DNA of 42,901 bases from Thermomicrobiales bacterium (GTDB lineage: Bacteria > Chloroflexota > Chloroflexia > Thermomicrobiales > CFX8). Shown piece by piece: positions 7,226-15,381 of the stretch. The stretch spans positions 1-42,901 of the forward strand of contig JAMLIA010000023.1 of assembly GCA_023954495.1 (NCBI GenBank). Direction: 5' to 3'. Position 1 is the first letter of the stretch. The number at the start of each line of letters is the position of its first letter. The notes under the pieces are model-generated. The model did not search any database. It had not been told where the DNA came from and saw only the letters and a list, made by a program, of their open reading frames with translations. The position numbers and the translations under genes were made by a program.

Positions 7226-9442
7226 ATGTTTCGGAGCTACGAGCAGCAGGCGGTTTCCCGGATCAATGACATCATCACCGAGCTCGGGTTCCAGCCGCGT
7301 CCGTTCGAGATGCGGGCGATCCCGTTCTCGGGCCAGTGGGGCACGGCGGCGTCAGTTGCTTACGCGCTAGCCAACGAAGTCGCGGCCAACGAGCCGGACG
7401 ACGACGCCGAGGGGCTGTCCAAAAAGGAGCGCAAGCAGCGCCAGCAGGCACGCAGCCGCGAGAAGGCGCAGGAGATCGCCGAGCAGATCACGGCCAAGCT
7501 ACTGGAAGACGGCGATTACGCGCGCATTGAGGCGGCCAACGGCTACATCAACATCTATTTCGATACACACAAAGTAGCCAATGAGGTGCTTGGTGCAGTT
7601 CACCAGCACGGGACAGACTATGGCCGTGGCGAGCACAAGGCCGACAAGGTCATGATTGAGTTCTCGCAGCCGAACACGCACAAGGAATTTCACGTCGGCC
7701 ACCTGCGCAACGCATCACTGGGCGACGCTGTCTCACGGATCACCGAGTTCGCCGGCTTCGACACCGTCCGCGCGAATTACATCGGCGACATCGGCATGCA
7801 CGTCATCCGCTGCCTCTGGTGCTTCCTGGAATTTCATCAGGACGAGAAGGACCAGGTCACGCCGTCAGACCGTGGGCGCTGGCTTGGCAATCTCTATGCC
7901 GAATCGGTTGCGCGGCTGGAGTATCGCGATCAGATCGTCGGGCTGCTGAACGAGATGGCCAAGATGGACTCCATCTTCAGCAAGGCAGTCGACCGGCTGA
8001 TGAAGGAGCTCTACAAGGCCAGCGGGCATGGCGAGGATGTCGCCTACCTGCTCGGCCAGATCGCCAATCAGCGCGAGATCAAGTCCGACGCGATCTACAG
8101 CGACCGAACGATCCCGGCGATGTGGACGATCCTCGGCGAGCAGCTTGAGTCCGAGCTTGAGACGCTGCGCGCCGAAGGTCCGCACCAGGCACCGCCAATT
8201 CCGTCGCACTCTGGTGGGCCGCCGACGATCCCGCCGGTCGTCACGGTCGAGGACACCGAGGAGCGACTGGCACGCTGGCAGCGGCTGGGCGAGCATCTCG
8301 ATTGGTGGCCGCACGTCCCGCGCTGGCAGGAGCAGATCCGCGAGACGTTCCAGCGCTGGGAGCAGCGCGACCCCGAGTTCCTGGCGCTGTGGGACGAGAC
8401 GAAGCGCTGGAGCATGGACGGCTTCCATCGCATTTACAACGAGCTGGGCATCCCGTTCGATGTCTGGTTCTTTGAGAGTGAGGTTGAGGACGAAGGCCGC
8501 GCCATCGTCCAGGAGCTGCTGGATCGCGGCATCGCCGAGGTCAGTGACGGGCTGCCGGTGGTCAAGATCGACGAGCAGCTTGGCCTGACCAAGGAGACGT
8601 ACCGCACCATCCCGATCCTGCGCTCGGACGGCACGACGCTGTATTCCACGAAGGACCTCGCGCTGACGCGGCGCAAGTTCGAGGATTACGCGATCGACCG
8701 CTCGGTCTGGGTGATCGACGTCCGCCAATCGCTCTACATGCAGCAGATCTTCAAGGTCATGGAGCTGTACGGGTTCGAACAGGCCGACAAGTGCTTCCAC
8801 CTGGGCTACGAGGCGGTCATGCTGCCGGAGGGCGCGATGAGCAGCCGCCGCGGCAACGTCGTGCTCTACGACGATCTGGCCGCCGAAGCGCAGCGCCGGG
8901 CGCGCGACATCATCGAGGAGAAGGTGCGGCAGCTCGACCTTGCCGAGGAGCAGCGCCAGCAGATCGCCCAGCAGGTCGCCATCGGCAGCATGAAGTACAT
9001 GATGCTGGCGCGCGACAACAACCGCGTCCTCGTCTTTGATATGGAAGAAGCGCTATCGTTCGAGGGCCATGCCGCGCCGTACATCCAGTATGCGCACGCG
9101 CGCGCTTGCCGCATTCTGGAGCGCGCCGGCGAGCTGCCGACGGCGGGTGAGATTACGTTCGGCGACCTGCAGCCGGAGGAGACGGACCTGATCCAGCAGA
9201 TCGGCATCTTCCCGACTGAGGTGCAGCGCGCGGCAGACGAATATAAGCCGCTTGTTATCGCGAACTACGTCTTCGAGCTGGCGCGCCGGTTCAACGACTT
9301 CTACGCCGATATCGACAAGCGCCCGGTGCTGACCGCGCCAGAGCCGCAGCGCACGATGCGCCTGCGCCTGGTCGACGCAACGCGCCAGACGCTCGCGACT
9401 GGCCTCGGCCTGCTCGGCATCGCCGCACCGGAAGTAATGTAG
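7226..9442 (+). CDS. argS: Arginyl-tRNA synthetase
   Basis: Class I aminoacyl-tRNA synthetase charging tRNA-Arg. An N-terminal Add-1 type domain is followed by the Rossmann core with the HIGH-type motif HVGH (156-159, within FSQPNTHKEFHVGHLRNASL). The KMSKS-type loop reads MSSRRGN (near 538) and an all-helical DALR anticodon domain ends the protein. At 738 residues it is clearly longer than the usual ~550-600. Extra segments are a Lys/Arg/Gln-rich stretch near 58-82 and a Pro-rich insertion near 315-345 followed by Trp-rich sequence. The ATG at 7226 has GGAGG four bases upstream; an earlier ATG at 7196 has none. It begins a tight operon with arginase two bases downstream. Confidence 0.93.
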   Translation: MFRSYEQQAVSRINDIITELGFQPRPFEMRAIPFSGQWGTAASVAYALANEVAANEPDDDAEGLSKKERKQRQQARSREKAQEIAEQITAKLLEDGDYARIEAANGYINIYFDTHKVANEVLGAVHQHGTDYGRGEHKADKVMIEFSQPNTHKEFHVGHLRNASLGDAVSRITEFAGFDTVRANYIGDIGMHVIRCLWCFLEFHQDEKDQVTPSDRGRWLGNLYAESVARLEYRDQIVGLLNEMAKMDSIFSKAVDRLMKELYKASGHGEDVAYLLGQIANQREIKSDAIYSDRTIPAMWTILGEQLESELETLRAEGPHQAPPIPSHSGGPPTIPPVVTVEDTEERLARWQRLGEHLDWWPHVPRWQEQIRETFQRWEQRDPEFLALWDETKRWSMDGFHRIYNELGIPFDVWFFESEVEDEGRAIVQELLDRGIAEVSDGLPVVKIDEQLGLTKETYRTIPILRSDGTTLYSTKDLALTRRKFEDYAIDRSVWVIDVRQSLYMQQIFKVMELYGFEQADKCFHLGYEAVMLPEGAMSSRRGNVVLYDDLAAEAQRRARDIIEEKVRQLDLAEEQRQQIAQQVAIGSMKYMMLARDNNRVLVFDMEEALSFEGHAAPYIQYAHARACRILERAGELPTAGEITFGDLQPEETDLIQQIGIFPTEVQRAADEYKPLVIANYVFELARRFNDFYADIDKRPVLTAPEPQRTMRLRLVDATRQTLATGLGLLGIAAPEVM

Positions 9443-9444
9443 CC

Positions 9445-10404
9445 ATGCGCGACGAAGGCGACAGGACGAACCGGCTTAGCGATCCTTCGACCCCGATCGA
9501 CGTCTTTCAGGTTCCGATGGCGCTCGGTGCCAACCGCGAGGGCGTCGACCTCGGTGCGGCGGCGCTCGATGACGCCATGCGTCGCCTGCTCACGTCGCGC
9601 GGGTATCAGCAGGTCGCGGCACGGCTCCGGCCTTCGGTCGAGATCGACGTCGTGCCGTTCGATCCAGCCAGCGACGACCGCGGCGATACGCCGAACGCCT
9701 GGCACGTTGATGCCATTGCCAACGCCTGCGGCAGGCTGGCGGACGCTGTCGCGGAATCAATCGCTGCCGAACACTTCGCGCTAATGCTCGGCGGCGACCA
9801 TGCCGCGTCGATCGGTTCGCTGGCCGGAGCTGGTGTATCCGGTCGCGTCGGAGTCATCTGGATCGACGCACACGCCGACATCAATACACCGGAAACGAGC
9901 CCGAGTGGCAACGTCCATGGCATGCCGTTGGCCGTCGCGCTGGGGCACGGCCCCGAGCGACTGACTGCAATCGGGAGTCGTTCCGGTTTGCAGATGGACG
10001 ACCTCGTCTATATCGGGCTGCGTGACCTCGATCCAGCCGAACGCGATCTGCTACGCAGCGGTCCGGCGCTCGTGTACACGGCTGACGCCATCGAAGAGCG
10101 CGGCATCGAAGATGCCGTCATGACAGCAATTGACCGTCTGCTGAGCAATCACGTCGACGCGGTTCACCTGTCGATCGACATCGACTCGCTGGATCCGTCG
10201 GTCGTCCCCGGAACCGGCACGCGCTTCCCCGGCGGCCTGACTTATCGCGAGCTTACCCGCGCCGTCGGGCAGCTCCGACGCAGCAATCTGCCGATCGCCT
10301 CGGCCGATGTCGTCGAGCTGAATCCACTGCTCGACCCAACCGGCGGCTCGACGATCGTCGCTGCGGCACTGACGACCGCGCTGCTGGGCCGCACCGCGCT
10401 GTGA
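9445..10404 (+). CDS. rocF: Arginase
   Basis: Binuclear-manganese hydrolase converting arginine to ornithine and urea. The 319-residue product has all ureohydrolase metal motifs: GGDHAAS, WIDAHADINT and SIDIDSLDP. SGNVHGMPLA is the arginase-specific loop (agmatinases differ here), so arginase is preferred over agmatinase or formiminoglutamase. The C-terminus has VELNPLLD, also usual for the family. The ATG follows the argS stop after two bases, and the stop overlaps the next gene by four bases, so the three genes are probably one coupled unit. The pairing places arginine charging and arginine breakdown on one transcript. Expression control is not visible. Confidence 0.87.
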   Translation: MRDEGDRTNRLSDPSTPIDVFQVPMALGANREGVDLGAAALDDAMRRLLTSRGYQQVAARLRPSVEIDVVPFDPASDDRGDTPNAWHVDAIANACGRLADAVAESIAAEHFALMLGGDHAASIGSLAGAGVSGRVGVIWIDAHADINTPETSPSGNVHGMPLAVALGHGPERLTAIGSRSGLQMDDLVYIGLRDLDPAERDLLRSGPALVYTADAIEERGIEDAVMTAIDRLLSNHVDAVHLSIDIDSLDPSVVPGTGTRFPGGLTYRELTRAVGQLRRSNLPIASADVVELNPLLDPTGGSTIVAAALTTALLGRTAL

Positions 10405-10841
10405 CCGACTTCCGCATGATCGTGAACGTCGAGGTCGCAATCGTTAACGCGAGCGGCCACTACCTCATGATCGTGCGCAGTGACGACGAGCCGTACATGC
10501 CGGGAGTGCTCTCGATGCCCGGCGGCAAGGTCGATCCGGTCGTGACGGTAGACGCGCTCGAAGACACCGCCATCCGCGAAGTCCTCGAAGAAGTCGGCTT
10601 GCGCATCGAGCGGCCACAGTACGTCGAGAGCCACACGTTCTATGCCGATGATGCGCTCGTCCTCGATGTCGTCATGCTGGCTCGGCATCAGGGCGACGAG
10701 CCGCAGATCGTTGCAGCCGACGAGGTCGCCGGGCTGCGCTGGATGACGCTGGCCGAGATCGAATCCGATACCGACATTCCTTCGTGGACACGCAACAGTA
10801 TCCTGCGCGCAGAAGCCGTTCGTCAGATCCTGGGCTGGTAG
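10401..10841 (+). CDS. NUDIX hydrolase
   Basis: Hydrolase for nucleoside diphosphate-linked compounds. The Nudix box is present as MPGGKV followed by REVLEEVGL, but the spacing between them is three residues longer than in the consensus, and the first conserved Glu is not in its usual place. The REVLEEVG metal-binding helix is intact, so activity is likely. The GTG start at 10401 overlaps the arginase stop (GTGA); an internal ATG twelve codons in (MIVNVEVAIV) would also give a complete domain. The product has 146 residues. Its substrate is unknown; linkage to argS and arginase may be only cotranscription. Confidence 0.85.
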   Translation: MTDFRMIVNVEVAIVNASGHYLMIVRSDDEPYMPGVLSMPGGKVDPVVTVDALEDTAIREVLEEVGLRIERPQYVESHTFYADDALVLDVVMLARHQGDEPQIVAADEVAGLRWMTLAEIESDTDIPSWTRNSILRAEAVRQILGW

Positions 10842-10915
10842 CCCCCGCAGCAGGCGGCGAGCGAGTACAATCCCCGAACCGTCGGTCGGCGGCCAGCCGC
10901 CACGGATTGGGGGGA

Positions 10916-12179
10916 ATGGCTACGTCTCAGCCGGAGAGCTCACCACCACCAACGCCAGTTCGTGAGCCGCCGCGCCGCTCAGTCGGCGGATCGGTCACGC
11001 TCGCACTGCGCCTCTACCCGTCATTCCGCGCGATGTGGCTGGGGACGGTCGCCACCAACCTCGGCCAATGGATGCAGAACATCGCCCTCGGCTGGTACAT
11101 GCTCGTCCTGACCGATTCTCCACTCTGGGTCGGTCTGATCGGCTTCGCAGCCGGTGTGCCGTATCTGTTGATCACCCTGCCGGCCGGAGCGCGCTCATCG
11201 ACCGCGCCGACGAGCGCAAGGTCCTGATGGGCACGCAATGGGCCGCAATGGCGACGGCAACCGCGCTGGCGGCACTGATCCTCAGCGGCGCAGCTGAGAG
11301 CTGGCATCTCCTTATCGCTGCGGCAGTATTGGCGCGATCATGGCGGTCAATGGCACCGTCCGGCAGACGTTCGTGCCGTCGCTCGTCTCGCGCGACCATC
11401 TGGCGAACGCGGTCTCCTCAACTCAGCCGGCGCGAACGCGATGCGCATCATCGGCCCATCGATCGCTGGCGGCATCATCGGGCTGTTCGGCGTCGCCATC
11501 ACCAGCCATCCTGCAGGCGGTCGCGCTCGCGGGCGCCTTCGCCCAGCGACGGTCAGGATCGAGCCGGTGCCGAACACGCGGGCCGGGATCGCGCCGGGCG
11601 GCATCATGACGGTCTCCATGAGGTTCGACGCAATCGGCGCTCGGCTCACTCATGATCCTGACTGCCGTGCCGGCGACGCTCGTCTTCCCCTATATCCAGC
11701 TCATGCCAGTGTTTGCCCGCGACGTCTGGGATATCGGTGCCAGCGGCCTCGGCGCACTGATGGCCGCCAGCGGTGTCGGCGCATTGACTGGCGCGCTGAT
11801 CGCGGCGACGATGGATCGTGTCGAGCGCAAGGGCATCGCGGTGATGCTGCTGACGACGATCTACTGCGCTGCCGTCGCGGCGTTCGCCGCCAACCCGACG
11901 CGATCCTTACACGATGCAAGAGCTATTCGTATCCGGCGTCACCGGCTCGATCTTCGGTTCGCTCAGCAATGCGCTGCTCCTGCTGCTGAGTAATGCGCGC
12001 GTTCGCGGTCGTGTCATGGGCATCTACATGCTGACAAGCGGGTTCACGCCGTTCGGCGCGCTGGCGTTAGGCGCGATCGCTGAGAGCATCGGCACGCCCA
12101 AAGCAGTCTCCGGCGCGGCCTTCCTGGCCATGCCATTGTCGGAATCGCCACAACACGGATGCAACGACTCCGCACGTAG
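10916..12179 (+). pseudogene. MFS transporter (EntS/MFS_3-like), multiply frameshifted
   Basis: Joining frames gives one continuous major facilitator protein with about 12 helices, of the type that exports siderophores or drugs. The first segment begins at ATG 10916 and includes FRAMWLGTVATNLGQWMQN. Later pieces in other frames read ALIDRADERKVLMGTQWAAM, VNGTVRQTFVPSL, MRIIGPSIAGGIIGL, ILTAVPATLVFPYIQLM, MQELFVSGVTGSIFG and a short tail ending at TAG 12177. Frame changes fall near 11190, 11331, 11416, 11505 (apparently two), 11547, 11610, 11636, 11905 and 12130. Most are repaired by adding one base in a short G or C run. Such regular damage in a well-conserved protein suggests assembly or sequencing errors more than decay, but as given it cannot encode the transporter. 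The substrate is unknown. Confidence 0.75.
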
Positions 12180-12208
12180 CACAATAGAGAGAATCGGAGG
12201 AGGGGAAC

Positions 12209-12843
12209 ATGAGCCGCACCCATCTGGGGCGAGCGACGGCGCTGACGCCATCGCAGCGCCTGCTCTATCGTGCGCTGATCGACGCAGTCATTGATACCGG
12301 CGAAGCGCCAACGATGGAGACCATGAGTCAGCGCGTCGGCTTGTCAACGCGGGAGACATCACAGATCGCCGGAGAGCTTGTCGAAGCGGCTGGATTGCCA
12401 CCGACGACGAGGGTACGGTGACATGTGTCTACCCATTTTCCATTGCTCCGACGAGCATCAACGCCAACTGGGATAACGTCGAGCGGGCGATGATGCGCGG
12501 TCGATGCGCTCGGCGCTGCGCCGATGCTGGAAAGTCCGTACTCGTGCGCGCCAACTGCCAGCACTGCAACCGGGCGATCACCATCGACGTGGAGCCGGAT
12601 CGTCTGAAGAAGCGCACGCCGCGCTCAACAGTCATCATCCGCCGACGCACAGTCGGCCCAGCAGCCGCGAGCCGCTGCGCCGCCACGCGCTTCGCCTGCT
12701 CACCAGACCACGCCCAGCAGTGGATCCACGAGCACGGCGGCCCGGACGATGTCATACAGTCGCTGGAAGCGTCATTTATTGAGGGGCGAACGATTTTCGC
12801 CAACGCCTATCGGCACGGCAGCTCAGCACACCACGACGACTGA
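12209..12843 (+). pseudogene. Alkylmercury lyase (MerB)-like protein, frameshifted
   Basis: MerB cleaves carbon-mercury bonds using two Cys and one Asp. Here an N-terminal winged-helix part (LTPSQRLLYRALIDA, then VGLSTRETSQIAGEL) starts at ATG 12209 after a strong GGAGGAGGGG site. A frame change near 12397 leads to DDEGTVTCVYPFS. Another, near 12493, gives CAVDALGAAPML, matching the MerB Cys-x-x-Asp element. A third, near 12529, restores KSVLVRANCQHCNRAITIDV and the C-terminal SRCAATRFACSPDHAQQW with the second Cys. All catalytic residues are therefore present across the frames. About 212 residues are expected, the usual size. Related proteins of unknown chemistry exist, so mercury activity is not certain. 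It sits 29 bases after the equally broken MFS gene. Confidence 0.7.
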
Positions 12844-12872
12844 GCAGGCCAGAGAGAAGGGGACTGGAGACG

Positions 12873-13913
12873 ATGGCAAGCACCACCGACCTGGAGCGAC
12901 GAGACCCGGCCGACCTGGGGTTCGACCCGGAGAAGCTGAGCGCCGCAATCGCGTTCGTCAGCGACCACGAAGCGCGCGGTGACCACCATACGCGGGTCGA
13001 TCTCAACCTGCCGGACAACGACATCGTCGGTCCGCTGAAGGATCGCGGTGGACATAACGGCATGATTCTGCGCCACGGCGCGGTCGCCGCCGAGTGGGGC
13101 GACACCGGGCGCGTCGACATGACCTACAGCATCTCGAAGAGCTACCTGTCGACCGTCGCCGGTCTGGCCTTCGATCGCGGCATGATCCGCGACCTCGACG
13201 AACGCGTCGCCGTGCTGGTTCCGACCGAGCACTTCAGCGGCGAGCACAACGGCCAGATCACCTGGCGGCACCTGCTGCGCCAGACGAGCGAGTGGACCGG
13301 CACGCTGTGGGGCAAGCGCGACATCGCCGACCGCCGCAAGGGTGTCGACCGCGAGATCCAGCAGCCCGGCACGTTCTACGAATATAACGATGTGCGAGTA
13401 AATCTGCTCTCGTTCGCCCTGATGAACATCTGGAAGCGTCCGCTGCCGGAGGTCATCAAGGAGTACGTCATGGATCCGATCGGTGCGTCGGACACCTGGG
13501 AGTGGCACGGTTACAGCACATCCTGGGAAGAGATCGACGGGCAGAAGATCCACGGCGTCTCAGGCGGCGGCCACTTCGGCGGCGGCGTCTGGATCGCCAC
13601 TCCTGACCACGCGCGCTTCGGCCAGCTCTTCCTGCAGCGCGGCAAGTGGGACGGCCAGCAGCTCATCTCCGAGCGCTGGATCGACGAAGCCACGACGCCG
13701 GCATCAGTCGAGCCGACCTACGGCTTCATGTGGTGGCTCAACCCGGACCACCTGATGTTCCCGAGCCTGCCGACCAACAGCTACGCGGCGCGCGGCGCAG
13801 GCAGCAACATCATCTACATCTCCCCCGACGACGACCTCGTCATCGTCCTGCGCTGGGTCGACGGCGCGTCGATGGATGCGTGTCTGGCCGAGGTGCACAA
13901 GGCACTGAAGTAA
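12873..13913 (+). CDS. Serine hydrolase, beta-lactamase class C/esterase family
   Basis: Single-domain serine hydrolase of 346 residues. The nucleophile lies in the S-x-x-K motif SISK (within TYSISKSYLS), and the second motif region reads FYEYNDVRVNLL, so the usual Tyr-x-Asn is Tyr-Asn-Asp, as in one branch of this family that includes esterases and 6-aminohexanoate-dimer hydrolase relatives. GGGHFGGGVWIATPDHARFG is typical of the C-terminal half. No signal peptide is visible, which argues against a cell-wall or beta-lactam role and for an intracellular esterase or amidase. ATG 12873 has GGAG nearby. It is followed by a strong hairpin facing the convergent amidohydrolase gene. The substrate is unknown. 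Confidence 0.85.
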   Translation: MASTTDLERRDPADLGFDPEKLSAAIAFVSDHEARGDHHTRVDLNLPDNDIVGPLKDRGGHNGMILRHGAVAAEWGDTGRVDMTYSISKSYLSTVAGLAFDRGMIRDLDERVAVLVPTEHFSGEHNGQITWRHLLRQTSEWTGTLWGKRDIADRRKGVDREIQQPGTFYEYNDVRVNLLSFALMNIWKRPLPEVIKEYVMDPIGASDTWEWHGYSTSWEEIDGQKIHGVSGGGHFGGGVWIATPDHARFGQLFLQRGKWDGQQLISERWIDEATTPASVEPTYGFMWWLNPDHLMFPSLPTNSYAARGAGSNIIYISPDDDLVIVLRWVDGASMDACLAEVHKALK

Positions 13914-13945
13914 GAGACCTCACCTCCACCCGGAGGGTACCCGGG

Positions 13946-13969
13946 CCCCCTCTCCCGTGGGAGAGGGGG
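13946..13969. terminator. Bidirectional hairpin between convergent genes
   Basis: CCCCCTCTCCC (13946-13956) and GGGAGAGGGGG (13959-13969) pair over 11 bases with only GT between. It lies between the stops of the serine hydrolase (plus) and amidohydrolase (minus). A short T-run (CCTTTTCC) follows on the plus strand. CCCTCTCCC-type hairpins of this kind are often dispersed repeats, but only one copy was noticed here. Confidence 0.65.
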
Positions 13970-13995
13970 AGCCTTTTCCGATTGGGCTATGCGTC

Positions 13996-15198
13996 CTAGG
14001 CGTTGTCGACCATGACCTGGCCGGACTTGAGGACGAGGAGGGTGTTGCGCAGGGCGCCGATGTCGTCCATGGCGTTGCCGCGAACGGCGAGCACGTCGGC
14101 GCGCTTGCCGGGGGCGAGGGTGCCGAACTCGTCGGAGCCAATGGCTTCGGCAGCCTGGCTGGTGCCGGTGCGGATCGCCTGCGCGGACGATGCGCCGACG
14201 TGCTCAACGAGCAGCTCAAGATCGAGCTGGAAGTCGTCGAAGCGGGTCATCGTGACACCCGCGTCATTGCCAGAGACGAACTTGACGCCTGTCTCCCACA
14301 GCTTGCGCAGATTGTCGATGCGTGTGTGGCGATGGGCCGAGAACGGATTCTCGATGCCATTCTCTTCCATCCACTGCTGCGCGCGCTGGCCGACGCCGAA
14401 GGTCGGGCAGACGTAGATACCCTTCTCGGCGACGTCGTTGGCGACCGACTGCTCGTAGTGGATGCCGTCCGGCACCTGGAAGGAGCAGTGCTCGATCGTG
14501 CGGACGTTGGCGGTGACGGCGTTGCGGATGCCCGGTGTGCCGTGGCAGTGCGCAGCGACGTAGCGACCGAGGCGGGCCGAATCCTGAACGATCGCGACCA
14601 TCTGCGCCTCGTCGAATTGCGCCTCACGCGGGTTGGTGTTGGGCGTCAGACCACCGCCGGTCGCCATGACCTTGACGAAGTCAGCGCCAGCCTTGATCTG
14701 CTCGCGGACGGCGCGGCGGGCTTCCTCAACCGTATCGACTTCGTTCCCGAAGAAATAGCAATGTCCACCAGTCGAGGTCAGGACATTCCCGCTGGCCCAG
14801 ACATGTGGCGCAGCGATCAGCCCATCCTTCGATGCCTGGCGGATCGAGAAGACAATCGAGTCAAGCGTGCCGCAATCGCGGATTGTCGTCACGCCGGACA
14901 TAATCGCCTGCCGAGCGTGCTCGACGGCACGCATCATCTTCACCTCGTAGGTGTCGTACAACGCGTCCTGCAGGCATTGGCGACTACCTGACAGTGTCAG
15001 GTGAGTATGCATGTTGACCAGTCCGGGCAGAATCGTCGCATCTCCAAGATCGCGTGCGCCGCTTGCCGCGCTGCCGAGATCTTCGCGTCGGCCAACCGCC
15101 TTGATCGTGCCGTCCTCAATCTGGACGAATCCATCAGTGACGAACTCGTCTCCGGTGGCGTCGAAGACGGTCTTCGCCAGCAGTGTCGTGACTGCCAT
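13996..15198 (-). CDS. Amidohydrolase, imidazolonepropionase-like
   Basis: Metal-dependent hydrolase of the amidohydrolase superfamily, 400 residues. Metal and catalytic residues are visible as NMHTHLTL (His-x-His), FVKVMATGGG (bridging Lys), AAHCHG, IEHCSF and the catalytic Asp in SGNDAG. The C-terminal strand set (FGTLAPGKRADVLAV) completes the composite beta-sandwich. The start is ATG 15198 after GGGGGAGGAC; the frame runs open further upstream without a ribosome site. Family members include imidazolonepropionase, prolidase-type and carbamate- or pesticide-degrading enzymes, so the substrate is open. A second member of the same family lies at 39570-40802. Confidence 0.88.
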   Translation of the reverse strand: MAVTTLLAKTVFDATGDEFVTDGFVQIEDGTIKAVGRREDLGSAASGARDLGDATILPGLVNMHTHLTLSGSRQCLQDALYDTYEVKMMRAVEHARQAIMSGVTTIRDCGTLDSIVFSIRQASKDGLIAAPHVWASGNVLTSTGGHCYFFGNEVDTVEEARRAVREQIKAGADFVKVMATGGGLTPNTNPREAQFDEAQMVAIVQDSARLGRYVAAHCHGTPGIRNAVTANVRTIEHCSFQVPDGIHYEQSVANDVAEKGIYVCPTFGVGQRAQQWMEENGIENPFSAHRHTRIDNLRKLWETGVKFVSGNDAGVTMTRFDDFQLDLELLVEHVGASSAQAIRTGTSQAAEAIGSDEFGTLAPGKRADVLAVRGNAMDDIGALRNTLLVLKSGQVMVDNA

Positions 15199-15351
15199 GC
15201 GTCCTCCCCCGTTTTCCCGCGTGGTGCGGTGGTAGTGAAACAACGCGCATATCTTCGCATGACTCTGAATCGACCGCCACAGGTGAGCGGAACGCACAGG
15301 GCAAGCGCGAGTTGATACTATCCGAACCATCGATTGCGATTTGCGGCAGGA

Positions 15352-15371
15352 TTGGCCGACGGTTCGGCCAA
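15352..15371 (+). promoter_or_regulatory. Perfect inverted repeat just upstream of the lipoprotein ribosome site
   Basis: TTGGCCGA (15352-15359) and TCGGCCAA (15364-15371) flank a four-base loop. The GGTGGAG ribosome site of the following gene begins two bases later. It could act as an operator or as an mRNA hairpin affecting initiation; neither can be decided from sequence. Confidence 0.4.
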
Positions 15372-15381
15372 CGGTGGAGCG

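Noticed and set aside
10916-12179. Programmed ribosomal frameshifting in the MFS gene
   Set aside because: About ten shifts would be needed, without slippery heptamers or conserved structures; errors or decay explain it better.
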